Assembly: GCA_965242915.1 (NCBI GenBank)
Contig: CBDETN010000023.1
Coordinates: 1 to 64,000, forward strand
Source: CAJXII01 sp965242915
GTDB lineage: Bacteria > Campylobacterota > Campylobacteria > Campylobacterales > Arcobacteraceae
Direction of reading: 5' to 3'
Length of the DNA: 64,000 nt
Shown here piece by piece: positions 42,860 to 52,296 of this stretch (position 1 is its first letter; each line of letters starts with the position of its first letter). The notes beneath the pieces were generated by a model, which made no database searches, was not told where the DNA came from, and saw only the letters and a program-made list of their open reading frames with translations. Position numbers and translations under genes: made by a program.

Positions 42860-45222
42860 TTAAGTGTACTCATTGTCATCTTGAATTTGATGAAAAGGTG
42901 ATGATAAAAGAGGAAAGTAACCCTGACTTAAACTTCTGCTGCAACGGTTGTCAAGGTGTTTATCATCTTTTAAAAGATGATGGACTTGACAGTTTTTATG
43001 ACAAGCTGGGAAACAATACACTAACTCCTCCTCTTCAAGCCCATGAAGATTTAAATAGATTTGATTTGAAAACTTTTGAAAAACGATATGTAAAAATCAC
43101 CGAGGATGGATTTAAAAAAGTAGATTTAATAATCGAAGGGATTCATTGTGCTGCTTGTATATGGCTAAATGAGAAAATATTACATAAAACAGATGGTATA
43201 ATAGAGGCAAATATTAATTTCACAAACTACAAAGCAAAAATTATATGGGATGATGAACAAGTAAAATTATCTGAAATAATAGCTAAAATACAAAGTATTG
43301 GTTACAACGCATATCCTTATGACCAAACAAAAAGTGAAGCCAAAGCAACTAAAAATAAAAGAGATTATTTTATAAAAATGATGGTTGCCGTATTTGCCAG
43401 TGTAAATATTATGATGTTAGGTGTTGCTAAATATAGTGGATTTTTTAGTGGAATTGATGATGATATATTAAATTTAGTTCATATAGGAGAATTTATTTTA
43501 ACTACTCCTGTATTATTTTACAGTGGTATAATTTTCTTCCGTGGAGCTTATTATGGATTAAAGAATCGCATTATTAATATGGACTTTTTGGTCATCGCAG
43601 GAGCCAGTTTAACCTATATTTATTCTTTATATATTTTATTTGGCGGTGATGGTCATAGTTATTTTGACAGTGTCACTATGATAATCACTTTTGTTCTTGT
43701 TGGAAAATATCTTGAAGTTTTGGGTAAAAAAGGAGCAGCTGATACTCTTGATAAAATAAAATCTCAACTTCCGACTGAAGCTACAATTGTAAGTGATGGT
43801 GTCAAAAAAATTGTAAGTTTAGAAGAGATTAAACTTGATGATATTATTGAGATTAAAGTTGGAGAGAAAGCCAGTGTTGATGGTATTATAATTAGCGGTG
43901 CCAGTTCATTTGATGAAAGTAGTATTAGTGGTGAATCTGTTTTAGTTACAAAAAATATTGATGATAAAATAATAAGCGGGACTATAAATTTAGATTCGGT
44001 AATTAGATATAAAGTAACTTCTGACTATGAACATTCTACTTTAAATAATATTGTAAATATTATAGAAGATTCACTGGCAAGTAAGAGCGACATTGAAAAT
44101 ACCGCAAATGAACTCTCAAAATATTTTTCTATAACTATTTTAACTATTGCAGTTTTGAGTTTTCTTGGTTGGTATGTTTATAACGGTGAGTTTGAAAATG
44201 CTTTAATTATTTCTATTTCGGTGATAGTTATAGCTTGTCCATGTGCTTTGGCTTTGGCTACTCCAATTGCTTCTTTAATTGGAATTAGCTGGCTGGCTAA
44301 AAAAGGAATATTATTTAAAGAGGCAAAATATATTGAAACTTTTGCAAAAGCAACCACTTTGATACTTGATAAAACAGGGACGATAACTAAGGGGAAGTTA
44401 AAAGTGCTGAATGTTGAGGGTGAAGTGTTAAAGGAAGAAGAATTAAACATGCTTTATTCATTGGTTGACAGTTCTACACATCCGGTAAGTTGTGCTGTTA
44501 GAAAATATTTGGAAAATAATTATAAAAATCTTAAAACTTTAGAATTAGAAGATATTCAACAAATCCCAGCTATTGGGATGAGTGCTCGGTATAATGATAT
44601 TGAAATTTTTGGCGGTAAAGTGGATGACAAAAAAGAATATGAACGAACAATTTATCATTTTACAGTAAATGATAAAAATATAGCAACCTTTGAACTTGAA
44701 GATGAGATAAAAGAAGGGGCAAAAGAGATAATTTCTTCTTTACAAAATATAAAAATAATTATGTGTACAGGTGATAATGAGAAAGTAGCTTCAAAAGTTG
44801 CAAAAGCTGTTGGAATAAAAGATTATAAAGCGAATATGAATCCAATACAAAAAGCACAATTTGTAGATGAATTAAAGCAAAATGGTGAAATTGTAATTAT
44901 GGCAGGAGATGGTATAAATGATGCACCGGCACTTAGCACTGCTGATATTGCAATGGCTATGGGAAATGGTGCAGATATAGCAATTGCTATAAGTGATGTT
45001 GTAGTTTTAAATAATTCATTAGATGCGATAAGAGACAGCTTTAGAATATCAAAACGAACATATAACTTTATAAAACAAAATTTAGCGATCTCTTTAGTGT
45101 ATAATATAGTAACAATTCCATTGGCAGTGGCTGGTTTTGTAATACCATTGGTTGCAGCACTTTCTATGAGTTTGAGTTCGTTGCTTGTAGTTGGAAACAG
45201 TCTGAGAATAAAAAAGGATTAA
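42850..45222 (+). CDS. ccoI: Copper-transporting P1B-type ATPase CcoI/FixI
   Basis: CcoI supplies copper for cbb3 cytochrome oxidase. The 790-residue protein starts at GTG 42850 and has a Cys-rich N-terminal metal site (CTHCHLEF, then CCNGCQGVYHLL), an HMA domain (IEGIHCAACIW), membrane spans, the ACPCALALATP ion motif, phosphorylation site DKTGTITKG and the hinge MAGDGINDAPAL. ccoS follows after three bases, which supports CcoI over CopA. Confidence 0.93.
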   Translation: MSIVKCTHCHLEFDEKVMIKEESNPDLNFCCNGCQGVYHLLKDDGLDSFYDKLGNNTLTPPLQAHEDLNRFDLKTFEKRYVKITEDGFKKVDLIIEGIHCAACIWLNEKILHKTDGIIEANINFTNYKAKIIWDDEQVKLSEIIAKIQSIGYNAYPYDQTKSEAKATKNKRDYFIKMMVAVFASVNIMMLGVAKYSGFFSGIDDDILNLVHIGEFILTTPVLFYSGIIFFRGAYYGLKNRIINMDFLVIAGASLTYIYSLYILFGGDGHSYFDSVTMIITFVLVGKYLEVLGKKGAADTLDKIKSQLPTEATIVSDGVKKIVSLEEIKLDDIIEIKVGEKASVDGIIISGASSFDESSISGESVLVTKNIDDKIISGTINLDSVIRYKVTSDYEHSTLNNIVNIIEDSLASKSDIENTANELSKYFSITILTIAVLSFLGWYVYNGEFENALIISISVIVIACPCALALATPIASLIGISWLAKKGILFKEAKYIETFAKATTLILDKTGTITKGKLKVLNVEGEVLKEEELNMLYSLVDSSTHPVSCAVRKYLENNYKNLKTLELEDIQQIPAIGMSARYNDIEIFGGKVDDKKEYERTIYHFTVNDKNIATFELEDEIKEGAKEIISSLQNIKIIMCTGDNEKVASKVAKAVGIKDYKANMNPIQKAQFVDELKQNGEIVIMAGDGINDAPALSTADIAMAMGNGADIAIAISDVVVLNNSLDAIRDSFRISKRTYNFIKQNLAISLVYNIVTIPLAVAGFVIPLVAALSMSLSSLLVVGNSLRIKKD

Positions 45223-45225
45223 ATA

Positions 45226-45441
45226 ATGACAGAAACATTAACAATGATGCTGGTAGTAGGACTTGTTTTAAGTTTTACTATATTGGGTATTTTTATCTGG
45301 GGTGCAAAGCAAGGGCAATTTGATGATAGTGAGAAAATGATGAGCGGTTTACTTTTTGATAGTGAAGAAGACTTAAATGATGCAGTTCAAAGAGAAAAGA
45401 AGAAAAAACAGGCAACAAAAAAGCCGGCTACTAAAAAGTAG
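45226..45441 (+). CDS. ccoS: cbb3 oxidase maturation protein CcoS
   Basis: This 71-residue protein has one membrane span (about 6-25, MMLVVGLVLSFTILGIFIWG) followed by AKQGQFDDSE, the CcoS hallmark, and a Lys-rich tail. CcoS is needed to insert haem and copper into the oxidase. It follows ccoI and its 3' end lies in a terminator stem. Confidence 0.93.
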   Translation: MTETLTMMLVVGLVLSFTILGIFIWGAKQGQFDDSEKMMSGLLFDSEEDLNDAVQREKKKKQATKKPATKK

Positions 45442-45450
45442 CCGGCTTTT
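45419..45450 (+). terminator. Rho-independent terminator after ccoS
   Basis: AAAAGCCGGCTAC pairs perfectly with GTAGCCGGCTTTT (13 bp) around a 6-base loop; the stop codon TAG of ccoS is inside the stem. T-rich on both flanks, so it probably serves the convergent cytochrome gene as well. Confidence 0.9.
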
Positions 45451-45475
45451 ATAATAAATTATTAAAATTAATTAA

Positions 45476-45748
45476 TTATTTACCAAGACCTGTTGAAGAT
45501 AAATCAGCATCACTATATTTAGCAACTTGACCTTTCATAACACCTTTCATTGGTCCACCATAAGTTCCATTTTTGTAACCTATCATAGCAGCACTAACAT
45601 CAGCTTTACTCATGTCTGAAACAATTTTAGATTTTCCTAAAGCTTTCTTTTCAAAGTTTGCACCGTGACAACCTTTACAAGCTCCTAAATTCACTGCTGC
45701 AAATGATGCAACACTTAATACTAATGTTCCTAATACGATTTTGTTCAT
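45476..45748 (-). CDS. Small periplasmic cytochrome c (class I)
   Basis: The 90-residue protein has a signal peptide (1-17, IVLGTLVLSVASFA), a single haem site CKGCH, and a C-terminal methionine region (MKGVMKGQVAKY) that may give the sixth ligand. It is a c553-like electron carrier, possibly to the cbb3 oxidase whose assembly genes are convergent. GGAGAAC precedes the ATG. A direct-repeat operator lies upstream. Confidence 0.88.
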   Translation of the reverse strand: MNKIVLGTLVLSVASFAAVNLGACKGCHGANFEKKALGKSKIVSDMSKADVSAAMIGYKNGTYGGPMKGVMKGQVAKYSDADLSSTGLGK

Positions 45749-45873
45749 ATCTGTTCTCCTGTTTTTAATTTCGTAAGTATTCTACAACTACTTAACTTTA
45801 TATATTCTTATATCTAAGTCCTAAATAGTCGTTTTACCATATTTTTCTTACACAATGAAAGTATAGGATTAAA

Positions 45874-45895
45874 TTGTGAAGTTATTGTGAAGTTA
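45874..45895. promoter_or_regulatory. 11-bp tandem direct repeat, OmpR/PhoB-like operator candidate
   Basis: TTGTGAAGTTA occurs twice head to tail. An 11-base period is the spacing used by winged-helix response regulators (as in a pho box). It lies in the divergent gap between the cytochrome and ABC ATPase genes, 24 bases before ATG 45919, and could act on either. Confidence 0.45.
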
Positions 45896-45918
45896 ATTTA
45901 TATAAATATTATTGTAAA

Positions 45919-46509
45919 ATGTTTTTTATGAAAAATAATGTATTAATAATTTCAAACCTTACTTTTGGCTATACGAAAAATAAATTGATTTTCAATAATT
46001 TCTCTTGTAATTTAAACAAAGGTGAAGTAGTTTCAATAGTAGGGGAGAGCGGCAGTGGAAAGAGTACATTATTTGAACTTATTTGTAAAAATTTAAAACC
46101 ATTAGAAGGTTCAATTAAAGTACAGAAAGTAAGTTCAATATATCAGGATCCTTACAGTTCATTTCATCCATCTTTTAATATAATAGAACAAATTAAAGAT
46201 GTGGTTTATGATATGAATGAATTGGATGAAATATGTGAAAAGTTATCATTAGATAAAGTATTGCTAGAAAAAAAACCTCATGAACTAAGCGGTGGACAAC
46301 TTCAAAGGTGCAGTATTTTAAGAAGTATTTTAATGAAACCTGATCTGCTTCTTGCAGATGAGCCAACCAGTGCGTTAGATAATGTAACAGCTTTAGAAGT
46401 GATGCAGCTTTTAGTAAAATTTTTAGATAGATTTGGAATACTTTTAATCACGCATGATGAAAGTTTAGCTTTATGGTGCAGTGATACAATAATAAATATA
46501 GATAAATAG
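45919..46509 (+). CDS. ABC transporter ATPase, peptide/nickel type (orphan)
   Basis: The 196-residue protein has Walker A VGESGSGKST, Q-loop YQDPYSSFHPSF, signature LSGGQLQR, Walker B LLLADEPTSALD and H-loop THDE. The DPYSSFHP segment is typical of DppF/OppF/NikE-like subunits, though it is shorter than usual (about 250-330), lacking the oligopeptide C-tail. No permease is nearby. An ATG at 45928 is an alternative start. hemH follows after seven bases. Confidence 0.85.
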   Translation: MFFMKNNVLIISNLTFGYTKNKLIFNNFSCNLNKGEVVSIVGESGSGKSTLFELICKNLKPLEGSIKVQKVSSIYQDPYSSFHPSFNIIEQIKDVVYDMNELDEICEKLSLDKVLLEKKPHELSGGQLQRCSILRSILMKPDLLLADEPTSALDNVTALEVMQLLVKFLDRFGILLITHDESLALWCSDTIINIDK

Positions 46510-46516
46510 GGACAAA

Positions 46517-47446
46517 ATGATAAAAAAAGCATTAGTATTATTAAATATGGGCGGGGCTAGAAATAAAGATGAGTTAGGTACTTTTTTACTCAATATGTTT
46601 AATGATAAAAATATTTTAAGTATCCCAAATGATACCATTCGTTCAATGGTAGCTTCACTCATTGTGATGTTAAGACACGATAAAGCTTGGGAAAATTATG
46701 AAAAGATTGGTGGGGAATCTCCTTTGCATAATTTAACTGATAAATTAGTTCATTCACTGCAAGAACATTTACCGCAATTTTTTGTTACAACTGCCATGAG
46801 ATATACTTCACCATTTTCTCAAACTGCAATTTCCAGAATTAAAAAGGAAAATATTAAAGATGTGATTTTATTACCACTTTATCCACAGTATTCTACAACC
46901 ACAACCAAATCAAGTATTGATGATTTTGTTGAGCATGCCAAGGGGGAGTTTAATATTGAAATAATAGAACCTTTTTATAAAAATGAATTATATAATCAAG
47001 CTGTTTGTAATGAGATTATTAAAATACAAGGTAAATATAGTGATTATCACTTAATATTTTCTGCGCATGGATTGCCTCAAAAAATTATTAAAAAAGGTGA
47101 CCCGTACCAAAAGCAAATCGAAGAACATGTTGAAATTTTAAAAGAAAAGTTATCGCAATATGCTACAACTTTTGAATCTATAAATTTAGCTTATCAATCA
47201 AAGGTTGGACCTATGAAATGGCTGCAACCGAGTCTTGATAAAACTCTTGAATATTTTAAAGATAAAAAAGTGATAATTTATCCAATCTCATTTATAATTG
47301 ATAACAGTGAAACAGTTTTTGAACTAGATATTGAATATAGAGAATTAGCCCAAAAGTTAGGGATTAGAGATTATAAAGTTTGTAGTTGTGTTAATAGTGA
47401 TGAAAAATTCATTGAAGCGGTCAAGGAGCTTGTAGATGAAAAATGA
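46517..47446 (+). CDS. hemH: Ferrochelatase
   Basis: HemH inserts ferrous iron into protoporphyrin IX. The 309-residue protein begins KALVLLNMGGARNKDELGTF and contains the metal-site motif FSAHGLPQKII with the catalytic histidine; the C-terminal YPISFIIDNSETVFELDIEY carries the second conserved acidic pair. Length is normal. It overlaps the next gene by 11 bases. Confidence 0.95.
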   Translation: MIKKALVLLNMGGARNKDELGTFLLNMFNDKNILSIPNDTIRSMVASLIVMLRHDKAWENYEKIGGESPLHNLTDKLVHSLQEHLPQFFVTTAMRYTSPFSQTAISRIKKENIKDVILLPLYPQYSTTTTKSSIDDFVEHAKGEFNIEIIEPFYKNELYNQAVCNEIIKIQGKYSDYHLIFSAHGLPQKIIKKGDPYQKQIEEHVEILKEKLSQYATTFESINLAYQSKVGPMKWLQPSLDKTLEYFKDKKVIIYPISFIIDNSETVFELDIEYRELAQKLGIRDYKVCSCVNSDEKFIEAVKELVDEK

Positions 47447-47993
47447 TGATTTAGAGATGAAAAATGCACTTTTGAGTTTAGCAAAAAGATCCATAGAAGA
47501 TCAATTAAACGGTATAAGCAGCATAGATAATGAGAAATTAATTAAGCAGTTTCCTATATTGGCACAAAAAGCAGCAACATTTGTAACTTTGACAATTGAT
47601 AAAAAGCTTAGAGGCTGTATAGGTTCTTTGGTTTCATATAATACACTTATTGATGATATTGAACAAAATGCCAAAAAAGCTGCCTTTGGAGATCCCCGAT
47701 TTCCCCCTTTAACACAAGATGAATTTGAAAATACAGATATCGAAATATCACTTTTAAGCGAAGCTGTTAAAGTAGAATACTCATCAATGCACGATTTGGA
47801 AAATAAAATCAAAATCGGTGTTGATGGTATGATTATAAAACAAGGATTTAAACAAGCAACATTTTTACCGCAAGTTTGGGAACAGCTTCCAAGTTTCGAA
47901 CTTTTTATGAATCATCTGTTTGTCAAAGCAGGGATTACTGATTTGGATACTGCACCGGAAGTCTTTATATATCAAGTTGAAAAAATAAAGTAA
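47436..47993 (+). CDS. amrA: AmmeMemoRadiSam system protein A (AMMECR1 domain)
   Basis: The 185-residue protein is an AMMECR1 domain with the conserved LRGCIGSL motif and GDPRFPPLTQDEF, then FLPQVWEQLPS. Such proteins are often clustered with a Memo protein (B) and a radical SAM enzyme. B is present at 50277 but no radical SAM gene is in the window. The function of the system is still poorly defined. Confidence 0.88.
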   Translation: MKNDDLEMKNALLSLAKRSIEDQLNGISSIDNEKLIKQFPILAQKAATFVTLTIDKKLRGCIGSLVSYNTLIDDIEQNAKKAAFGDPRFPPLTQDEFENTDIEISLLSEAVKVEYSSMHDLENKIKIGVDGMIIKQGFKQATFLPQVWEQLPSFELFMNHLFVKAGITDLDTAPEVFIYQVEKIK

Positions 47994-48044
47994 AAAGTTG
48001 CAACACCTTAATCAAAAACTTTTATATCACTACGGAGTTTACCT

Positions 48045-50258
48045 ATGAAAATAAAAATGTTAAATATTATGAATGGTGTATATTGGGTAGAGATACCGGA
48101 TATTGATATGAGAATATTATGTGGAACACCGGCAGACAGTGTTAAACATTTAATAAAAAAAGGTCTCATCATGAATACGCAGAAGAATGGTATTTCATAT
48201 GAAACAGGACCAAATGCCGTGCTCTTATCTGATAAAATGGTTCAAAATTCTTTATTCTCAAATCTTACAGAATTCCCAGTGCTTCAAATGTTATACAAGC
48301 AGGGTATGATAATTCCAAATCATCCAAATAATGATGGTGTAAAACCCTTATTGATTGGAGATAAAAAGCAAATTGATATTCAAATGGAGTATATTTTTAC
48401 AGGAAACTATGGTCTTTCAAGTATAGATGAACTTATTCAAGCTGGAGCCGACGAGGATTTAGCCAGAAAAATTATGAAAATGAAATTAAAATTTGCATTT
48501 GGCAATATGAAAAATTCTCATGATTTACTTGATTGGGTTAATGTTGAAGAAAATTGTAAAACTAAAATAAAAGATGAATTATACATAACAAGAGTTTCTC
48601 AAAATATTTTTGAATTTGAATATCAAGATGAAAAAGTGACTGTAGATTTAAATTTAAAAGAAAATGAGATTTATCCCTCACCTTATAGATTGGGATATAC
48701 AAAGATAAAAAGAGAATATTTTAGTATAATTCATATTGGAGAAGGTGATGGTTGGGATATATATAAACCGTCTATGGGAAGTATTTTAACTTTCCAAGGA
48801 AAAATATATTTGATTGATGCCGGTCCGAATATCTTAGAAACACTTCAAGCTTTAGGAATAGGGACAAATGAAATTGAAGGTTTATTTCATACTCATGCAC
48901 ATGACGACCATTTTGCCGGTATAACTTCTTTATTGAAATGTGACCAAAAATTGAAATATTACAGTTCTTCAATAGTAAGAGCTTCTGTGTTAAAAAAATT
49001 ATCTATTTTACTAGAAATGGAACCTGAACAGTTGGGTGATTTTTTTGATTTTTTTGATTTAGAACTAGATGTTTGGAATTTTTTGGATGGATTAGAAGTT
49101 AAGCCAAGTTTATCTCCTCATCCTATCGAAACAAATATATTTTATTTTAGAACAATGGCAGATGACAGATATAAGATATATGCTCATTTAGCTGATATTA
49201 GTTCATTTAATGTATTGGATAATATGGTAACCAACGAAAAAGAAGAATTTGGTATTTCTAAAGAGTATTGCGATGAGGTAAAAGAATTATATTTAAAATA
49301 TGCTGATATTAAGAAAATTGATATCGGCGGCGGTATGATACATGGAGAATCAAAAGATTTTGCAGATGATAAATCCGGTAAATTATTATTGTCTCATACA
49401 TCTTTAGAGTTTTCAAAGGAAGATAAACACATAGGTTCAGGTGCTTCTTTTGGAACAATTGATATCTTGATACCGTCAACACAAAATTATGATTATAAAC
49501 ACGCTTCTGTTTATCTTGTAGACCATTTCCCAAATGCTTCAAAGAGTGCCATTGAAATGCTTCTAAATAATGAAATAATTACTTTTAATCCCAATTCTAT
49601 TATTTTAAGAGAGGATGAAATCGTTAAAAATATATATATGATAATTACGGGAAATATAGAAAGTATATATACTAATGAAAATATTCATAATATCCTCTCC
49701 TCAGGTACAATAATAGGTGAACTACAAGGGATGCAAGAAAGTGTATCTGAAGTTACTTACAGAACATTTGGCTATGTTAATGCACTAAAAATCCCACTTA
49801 AGCAGTATATGAACTTTATTAAATGTAATGACCTTTATGCCCATATCGAGCAATTGCAGGAAAAATTATATTTTTTAAATAAAACAGAGCTGTTTGGAGA
49901 ATTTATATCTTCAAAGAAATTAGAAGAAATTGCGAATAATATGAAGTTATTTAAAGTTGCCACTATTGATGATATACTATTGAAACAAAAAAAGATATAC
50001 ATAATAGAAAGTGGAAAAGTACAAATGTATAAAAATGGTGAATTGTATAAAACACTAGGTGAAGGTGATTATCTAAATTCAACAATGATGCTTTTTGGTA
50101 AAAAGAGTCAATCGGTATATAAATTTGAAGAAAAAATGGTATATATTTATTCTATAGATATAGATATATTTCGTGATATACCTATAGTTTTTTGGAAGCT
50201 GTATCAAGAGATACATTCAAGAGGATATGGAAAGTTTATTGGGGAAGATATACAATAA
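48045..50258 (+). CDS. Metallo-beta-lactamase fold protein with two cNMP-binding-like domains
   Basis: The 737-residue protein has an unassigned N-terminal region (1-220), an MBL domain (about 225-480) with metal motif H284-A-H286-D-D288-H289, and two cyclic-nucleotide-binding-like domains (about 525-620, with IIGELQGMQESVSEVTYRT; about 635-730, with YIIESGKVQMYKNGELYKTLGEGDY in register). A central HGESKDF and LSHTSLEF supply further MBL ligands. It lies between AmmeMemo A (51-base gap) and B (18-base gap). The substrate is unknown; cNMP or c-di-nucleotide control is inferred. Confidence 0.75.
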   Translation: MKIKMLNIMNGVYWVEIPDIDMRILCGTPADSVKHLIKKGLIMNTQKNGISYETGPNAVLLSDKMVQNSLFSNLTEFPVLQMLYKQGMIIPNHPNNDGVKPLLIGDKKQIDIQMEYIFTGNYGLSSIDELIQAGADEDLARKIMKMKLKFAFGNMKNSHDLLDWVNVEENCKTKIKDELYITRVSQNIFEFEYQDEKVTVDLNLKENEIYPSPYRLGYTKIKREYFSIIHIGEGDGWDIYKPSMGSILTFQGKIYLIDAGPNILETLQALGIGTNEIEGLFHTHAHDDHFAGITSLLKCDQKLKYYSSSIVRASVLKKLSILLEMEPEQLGDFFDFFDLELDVWNFLDGLEVKPSLSPHPIETNIFYFRTMADDRYKIYAHLADISSFNVLDNMVTNEKEEFGISKEYCDEVKELYLKYADIKKIDIGGGMIHGESKDFADDKSGKLLLSHTSLEFSKEDKHIGSGASFGTIDILIPSTQNYDYKHASVYLVDHFPNASKSAIEMLLNNEIITFNPNSIILREDEIVKNIYMIITGNIESIYTNENIHNILSSGTIIGELQGMQESVSEVTYRTFGYVNALKIPLKQYMNFIKCNDLYAHIEQLQEKLYFLNKTELFGEFISSKKLEEIANNMKLFKVATIDDILLKQKKIYIIESGKVQMYKNGELYKTLGEGDYLNSTMMLFGKKSQSVYKFEEKMVYIYSIDIDIFRDIPIVFWKLYQEIHSRGYGKFIGEDIQ

Positions 50259-50276
50259 GTTACAAAGGAGTATCAA

Positions 50277-51080
50277 ATGAGTATTAGAAAAACAAGTGTA
50301 AGCGGTACGTTTTATCCGGCATCATCAGATGAGATAATAAAATATATTGAACATTTTGATAATGTTTTAAAAACTTCAAATTTTAAATTAGATTTTAATT
50401 TTATTCCAAGAGCAATTATTTCACCGCATGCTGGATATATATACAGCGGTTTTACAGCCAATGCCGCGTTTAAAGCAATCAAAAATAAAATTAATCCAAA
50501 AAGAATAGTAGTAATTGGACCATCTCATAAATTTGGTTTCAAAGGTGCCAGTGTATCACTTTATAGTGAGTATGAAACACCTTTGGGAAATTTGGAAATA
50601 GATTTAGAGTTTGCACAACGCTTAGAAAAGAAATATGATATTTTAACTTTTGATGATAAAGTACATCAAGAACATTCTACAGAAACTCAAATGCCGTTTA
50701 TCAAGCATTATTTTCCAGATACTAAAGTAGTAGAGATAGTTTATAGTGATTGTGAATATCATAACCTTTCAATAATAATAGATGAAATTTTAAGCGATGA
50801 AGATAATTTTGTTGTAATTAGTACAGATTTAAGTCATTTTTACAATCTTGATGATGCGATGGCTTTGGATAATATTTGTTTACATGCAATAAAAGAATTA
50901 GATATGGCAAAATTTAATCAAGGGTGTGAAGCTTGTGGAATAATTGGAGTTAAAGCTTTGGTTGAATATGCAAGAAATCATGATATGCAATCTCAAATGC
51001 TGGATTACAGAACAAGTGCAGATGCAAGTAATGACAGTACAAGAGTTGTTGGATATACATCTTTTGTTTTAGGCAGGTAA
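50277..51080 (+). CDS. amrB: AmmeMemoRadiSam system protein B (Memo family)
   Basis: The 267-residue protein starts TSVSGTFYPASSDEI and has the Memo motifs SPHAGYIYSG, GPSHKFGFKG, STDLSHF and CEACGIIG, which supply the putative metal-site His and Cys residues. Memo proteins resemble extradiol dioxygenases. It is part of the same run as protein A. Confidence 0.93.
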   Translation: MSIRKTSVSGTFYPASSDEIIKYIEHFDNVLKTSNFKLDFNFIPRAIISPHAGYIYSGFTANAAFKAIKNKINPKRIVVIGPSHKFGFKGASVSLYSEYETPLGNLEIDLEFAQRLEKKYDILTFDDKVHQEHSTETQMPFIKHYFPDTKVVEIVYSDCEYHNLSIIIDEILSDEDNFVVISTDLSHFYNLDDAMALDNICLHAIKELDMAKFNQGCEACGIIGVKALVEYARNHDMQSQMLDYRTSADASNDSTRVVGYTSFVLGR

Positions 51081-51082
51081 AA

Positions 51083-51790
51083 GTGGAAATAGGATTTATA
51101 TTAAAGAAATTATTATCTGCAATATTGATGCCGTTGTCTATAGGATTTATTTTAGGAATAGTTGGATTTGTATTTTTATACAGAAATAATTATAAAAAAG
51201 CAAAAATATTTTTAACCATTAGTTTTATTTGGATTGCAGTTATGGCAAATAGCGGCTTTAGTAAAATAATGATAAATCCTCTTAATAATCATCACAGTTA
51301 TTTAGAAACTATACCAAAAGATATAAGTTATATTTTACTTTTAGGCGGTGATATCAAAACTAGAGGTTGGGAAGTATTAAGGCTTTATCACAAAATACCA
51401 AATGCCAAGATCATAACCTCTGGATATGAAGGTGCTTATGATATTCCCGAAGCAACAGTTAATGCAAATATTTTAATCCAATCAGGTATTCCAAAAGAAG
51501 ATATTATTATGCACACTACACCAAGAGATACTAAAGAGGAGGCAATGATTATGAAAGATTTATTAGGTACAAAACCATTTATTTTAGTAACATCATCTTA
51601 TCATATGCTTCGGTCTATTGCATTATTTAAAAAAGAGGGACTTAATCCTATCCCTGCACCAACTGTTGTATTAGGTAAAAAGAATATTAACTTTTTATTA
51701 ATGCCAAGTGGTCAAGACTTACAAAGAACAGAAACTGCATGGCATGAATATCTTGGTTTGCTATGGTCGAAGTTACGAGGTCAAATCTAG
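51083..51790 (+). CDS. YdcF/ElyC-type membrane protein (DUF218)
   Basis: The 235-residue protein starts at GTG 51083, three bases after the Memo gene. Two N-terminal spans (about 9-32 and 39-56) precede a DUF218 domain: ISYILLLGGDIKTRGWE, SGYEGAYDIPEA, TTPRDTKEEAMIMKDLL and VTSSYHMLRSIALF. Relatives act in envelope polysaccharide metabolism, but the exact reaction is not clear. Confidence 0.85.
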   Translation: MEIGFILKKLLSAILMPLSIGFILGIVGFVFLYRNNYKKAKIFLTISFIWIAVMANSGFSKIMINPLNNHHSYLETIPKDISYILLLGGDIKTRGWEVLRLYHKIPNAKIITSGYEGAYDIPEATVNANILIQSGIPKEDIIMHTTPRDTKEEAMIMKDLLGTKPFILVTSSYHMLRSIALFKKEGLNPIPAPTVVLGKKNINFLLMPSGQDLQRTETAWHEYLGLLWSKLRGQI

Positions 51791-51837
51791 TTTATAATTA
51801 CTTTTTAGATATCATACGAAATCAAAGAGGGGTGGGT

Positions 51838-52296
51838 ATGCTAAAAATATTTATAATTTTTATTTTAAATTTTACTTTTATAAATGCAGCGATTAAGATA
51901 GATACAAATATTCAGCCCTTTAAGCTTTTGGATCAATTTGATAAAGAACATAAATTGACAAAAGATATACGAGAAGTTATTTTTGTATTTCAAAAATCCA
52001 CGGGGCATTTAGTTAAAGATTATTTAGGTACATTAGAATCTGATTTTTTAGCTAAAAGAGATGCTTTGTTTGTGATGGATCTATCTGCCGTACCGTCTCT
52101 TTTAAAATTTATTGTACTTCATAATTTGATAGATTACAAATATCCTATTCTTTTATTAGATGATGAAGATATGACGAAAGTTTATCTTGATGTTGAAAAA
52201 TGTGATAAAGTTATGATAGTAAAGTTGAATAATTTCAGAATTATAAATATTGAATATATTACAACAAAACAAGAATTAGAAAAGGTATTAAATTAA
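51838..52296 (+). CDS. Small secreted thioredoxin-fold-like protein, unknown
   Basis: From ATG 51838 (AGAGGGGTGG ribosome site) the product has 152 residues with a signal peptide (LKIFIIFILNFTFINAA). An in-frame ATG at 51763 would add 25 residues and overlap the previous gene; it lacks support. The body (IQPFKLLDQFDKEHKLTKD, VIFVFQKSTG) recalls AhpC/TSA-like or YtfJ-like folds but has no CxxC pair. Its stop overlaps the ABC ATPase start, so it may belong with that transporter. Confidence 0.55.
   Translation: MLKIFIIFILNFTFINAAIKIDTNIQPFKLLDQFDKEHKLTKDIREVIFVFQKSTGHLVKDYLGTLESDFLAKRDALFVMDLSAVPSLLKFIVLHNLIDYKYPILLLDDEDMTKVYLDVEKCDKVMIVKLNNFRIINIEYITTKQELEKVLN

Noticed and set aside
51763..51837. 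Upstream start (ATG 51763) for the secreted thioredoxin-like protein
   Set aside because: It would overlap the preceding gene, bury the signal peptide inside the chain, and lacks the strong ribosome site that ATG 51838 has.
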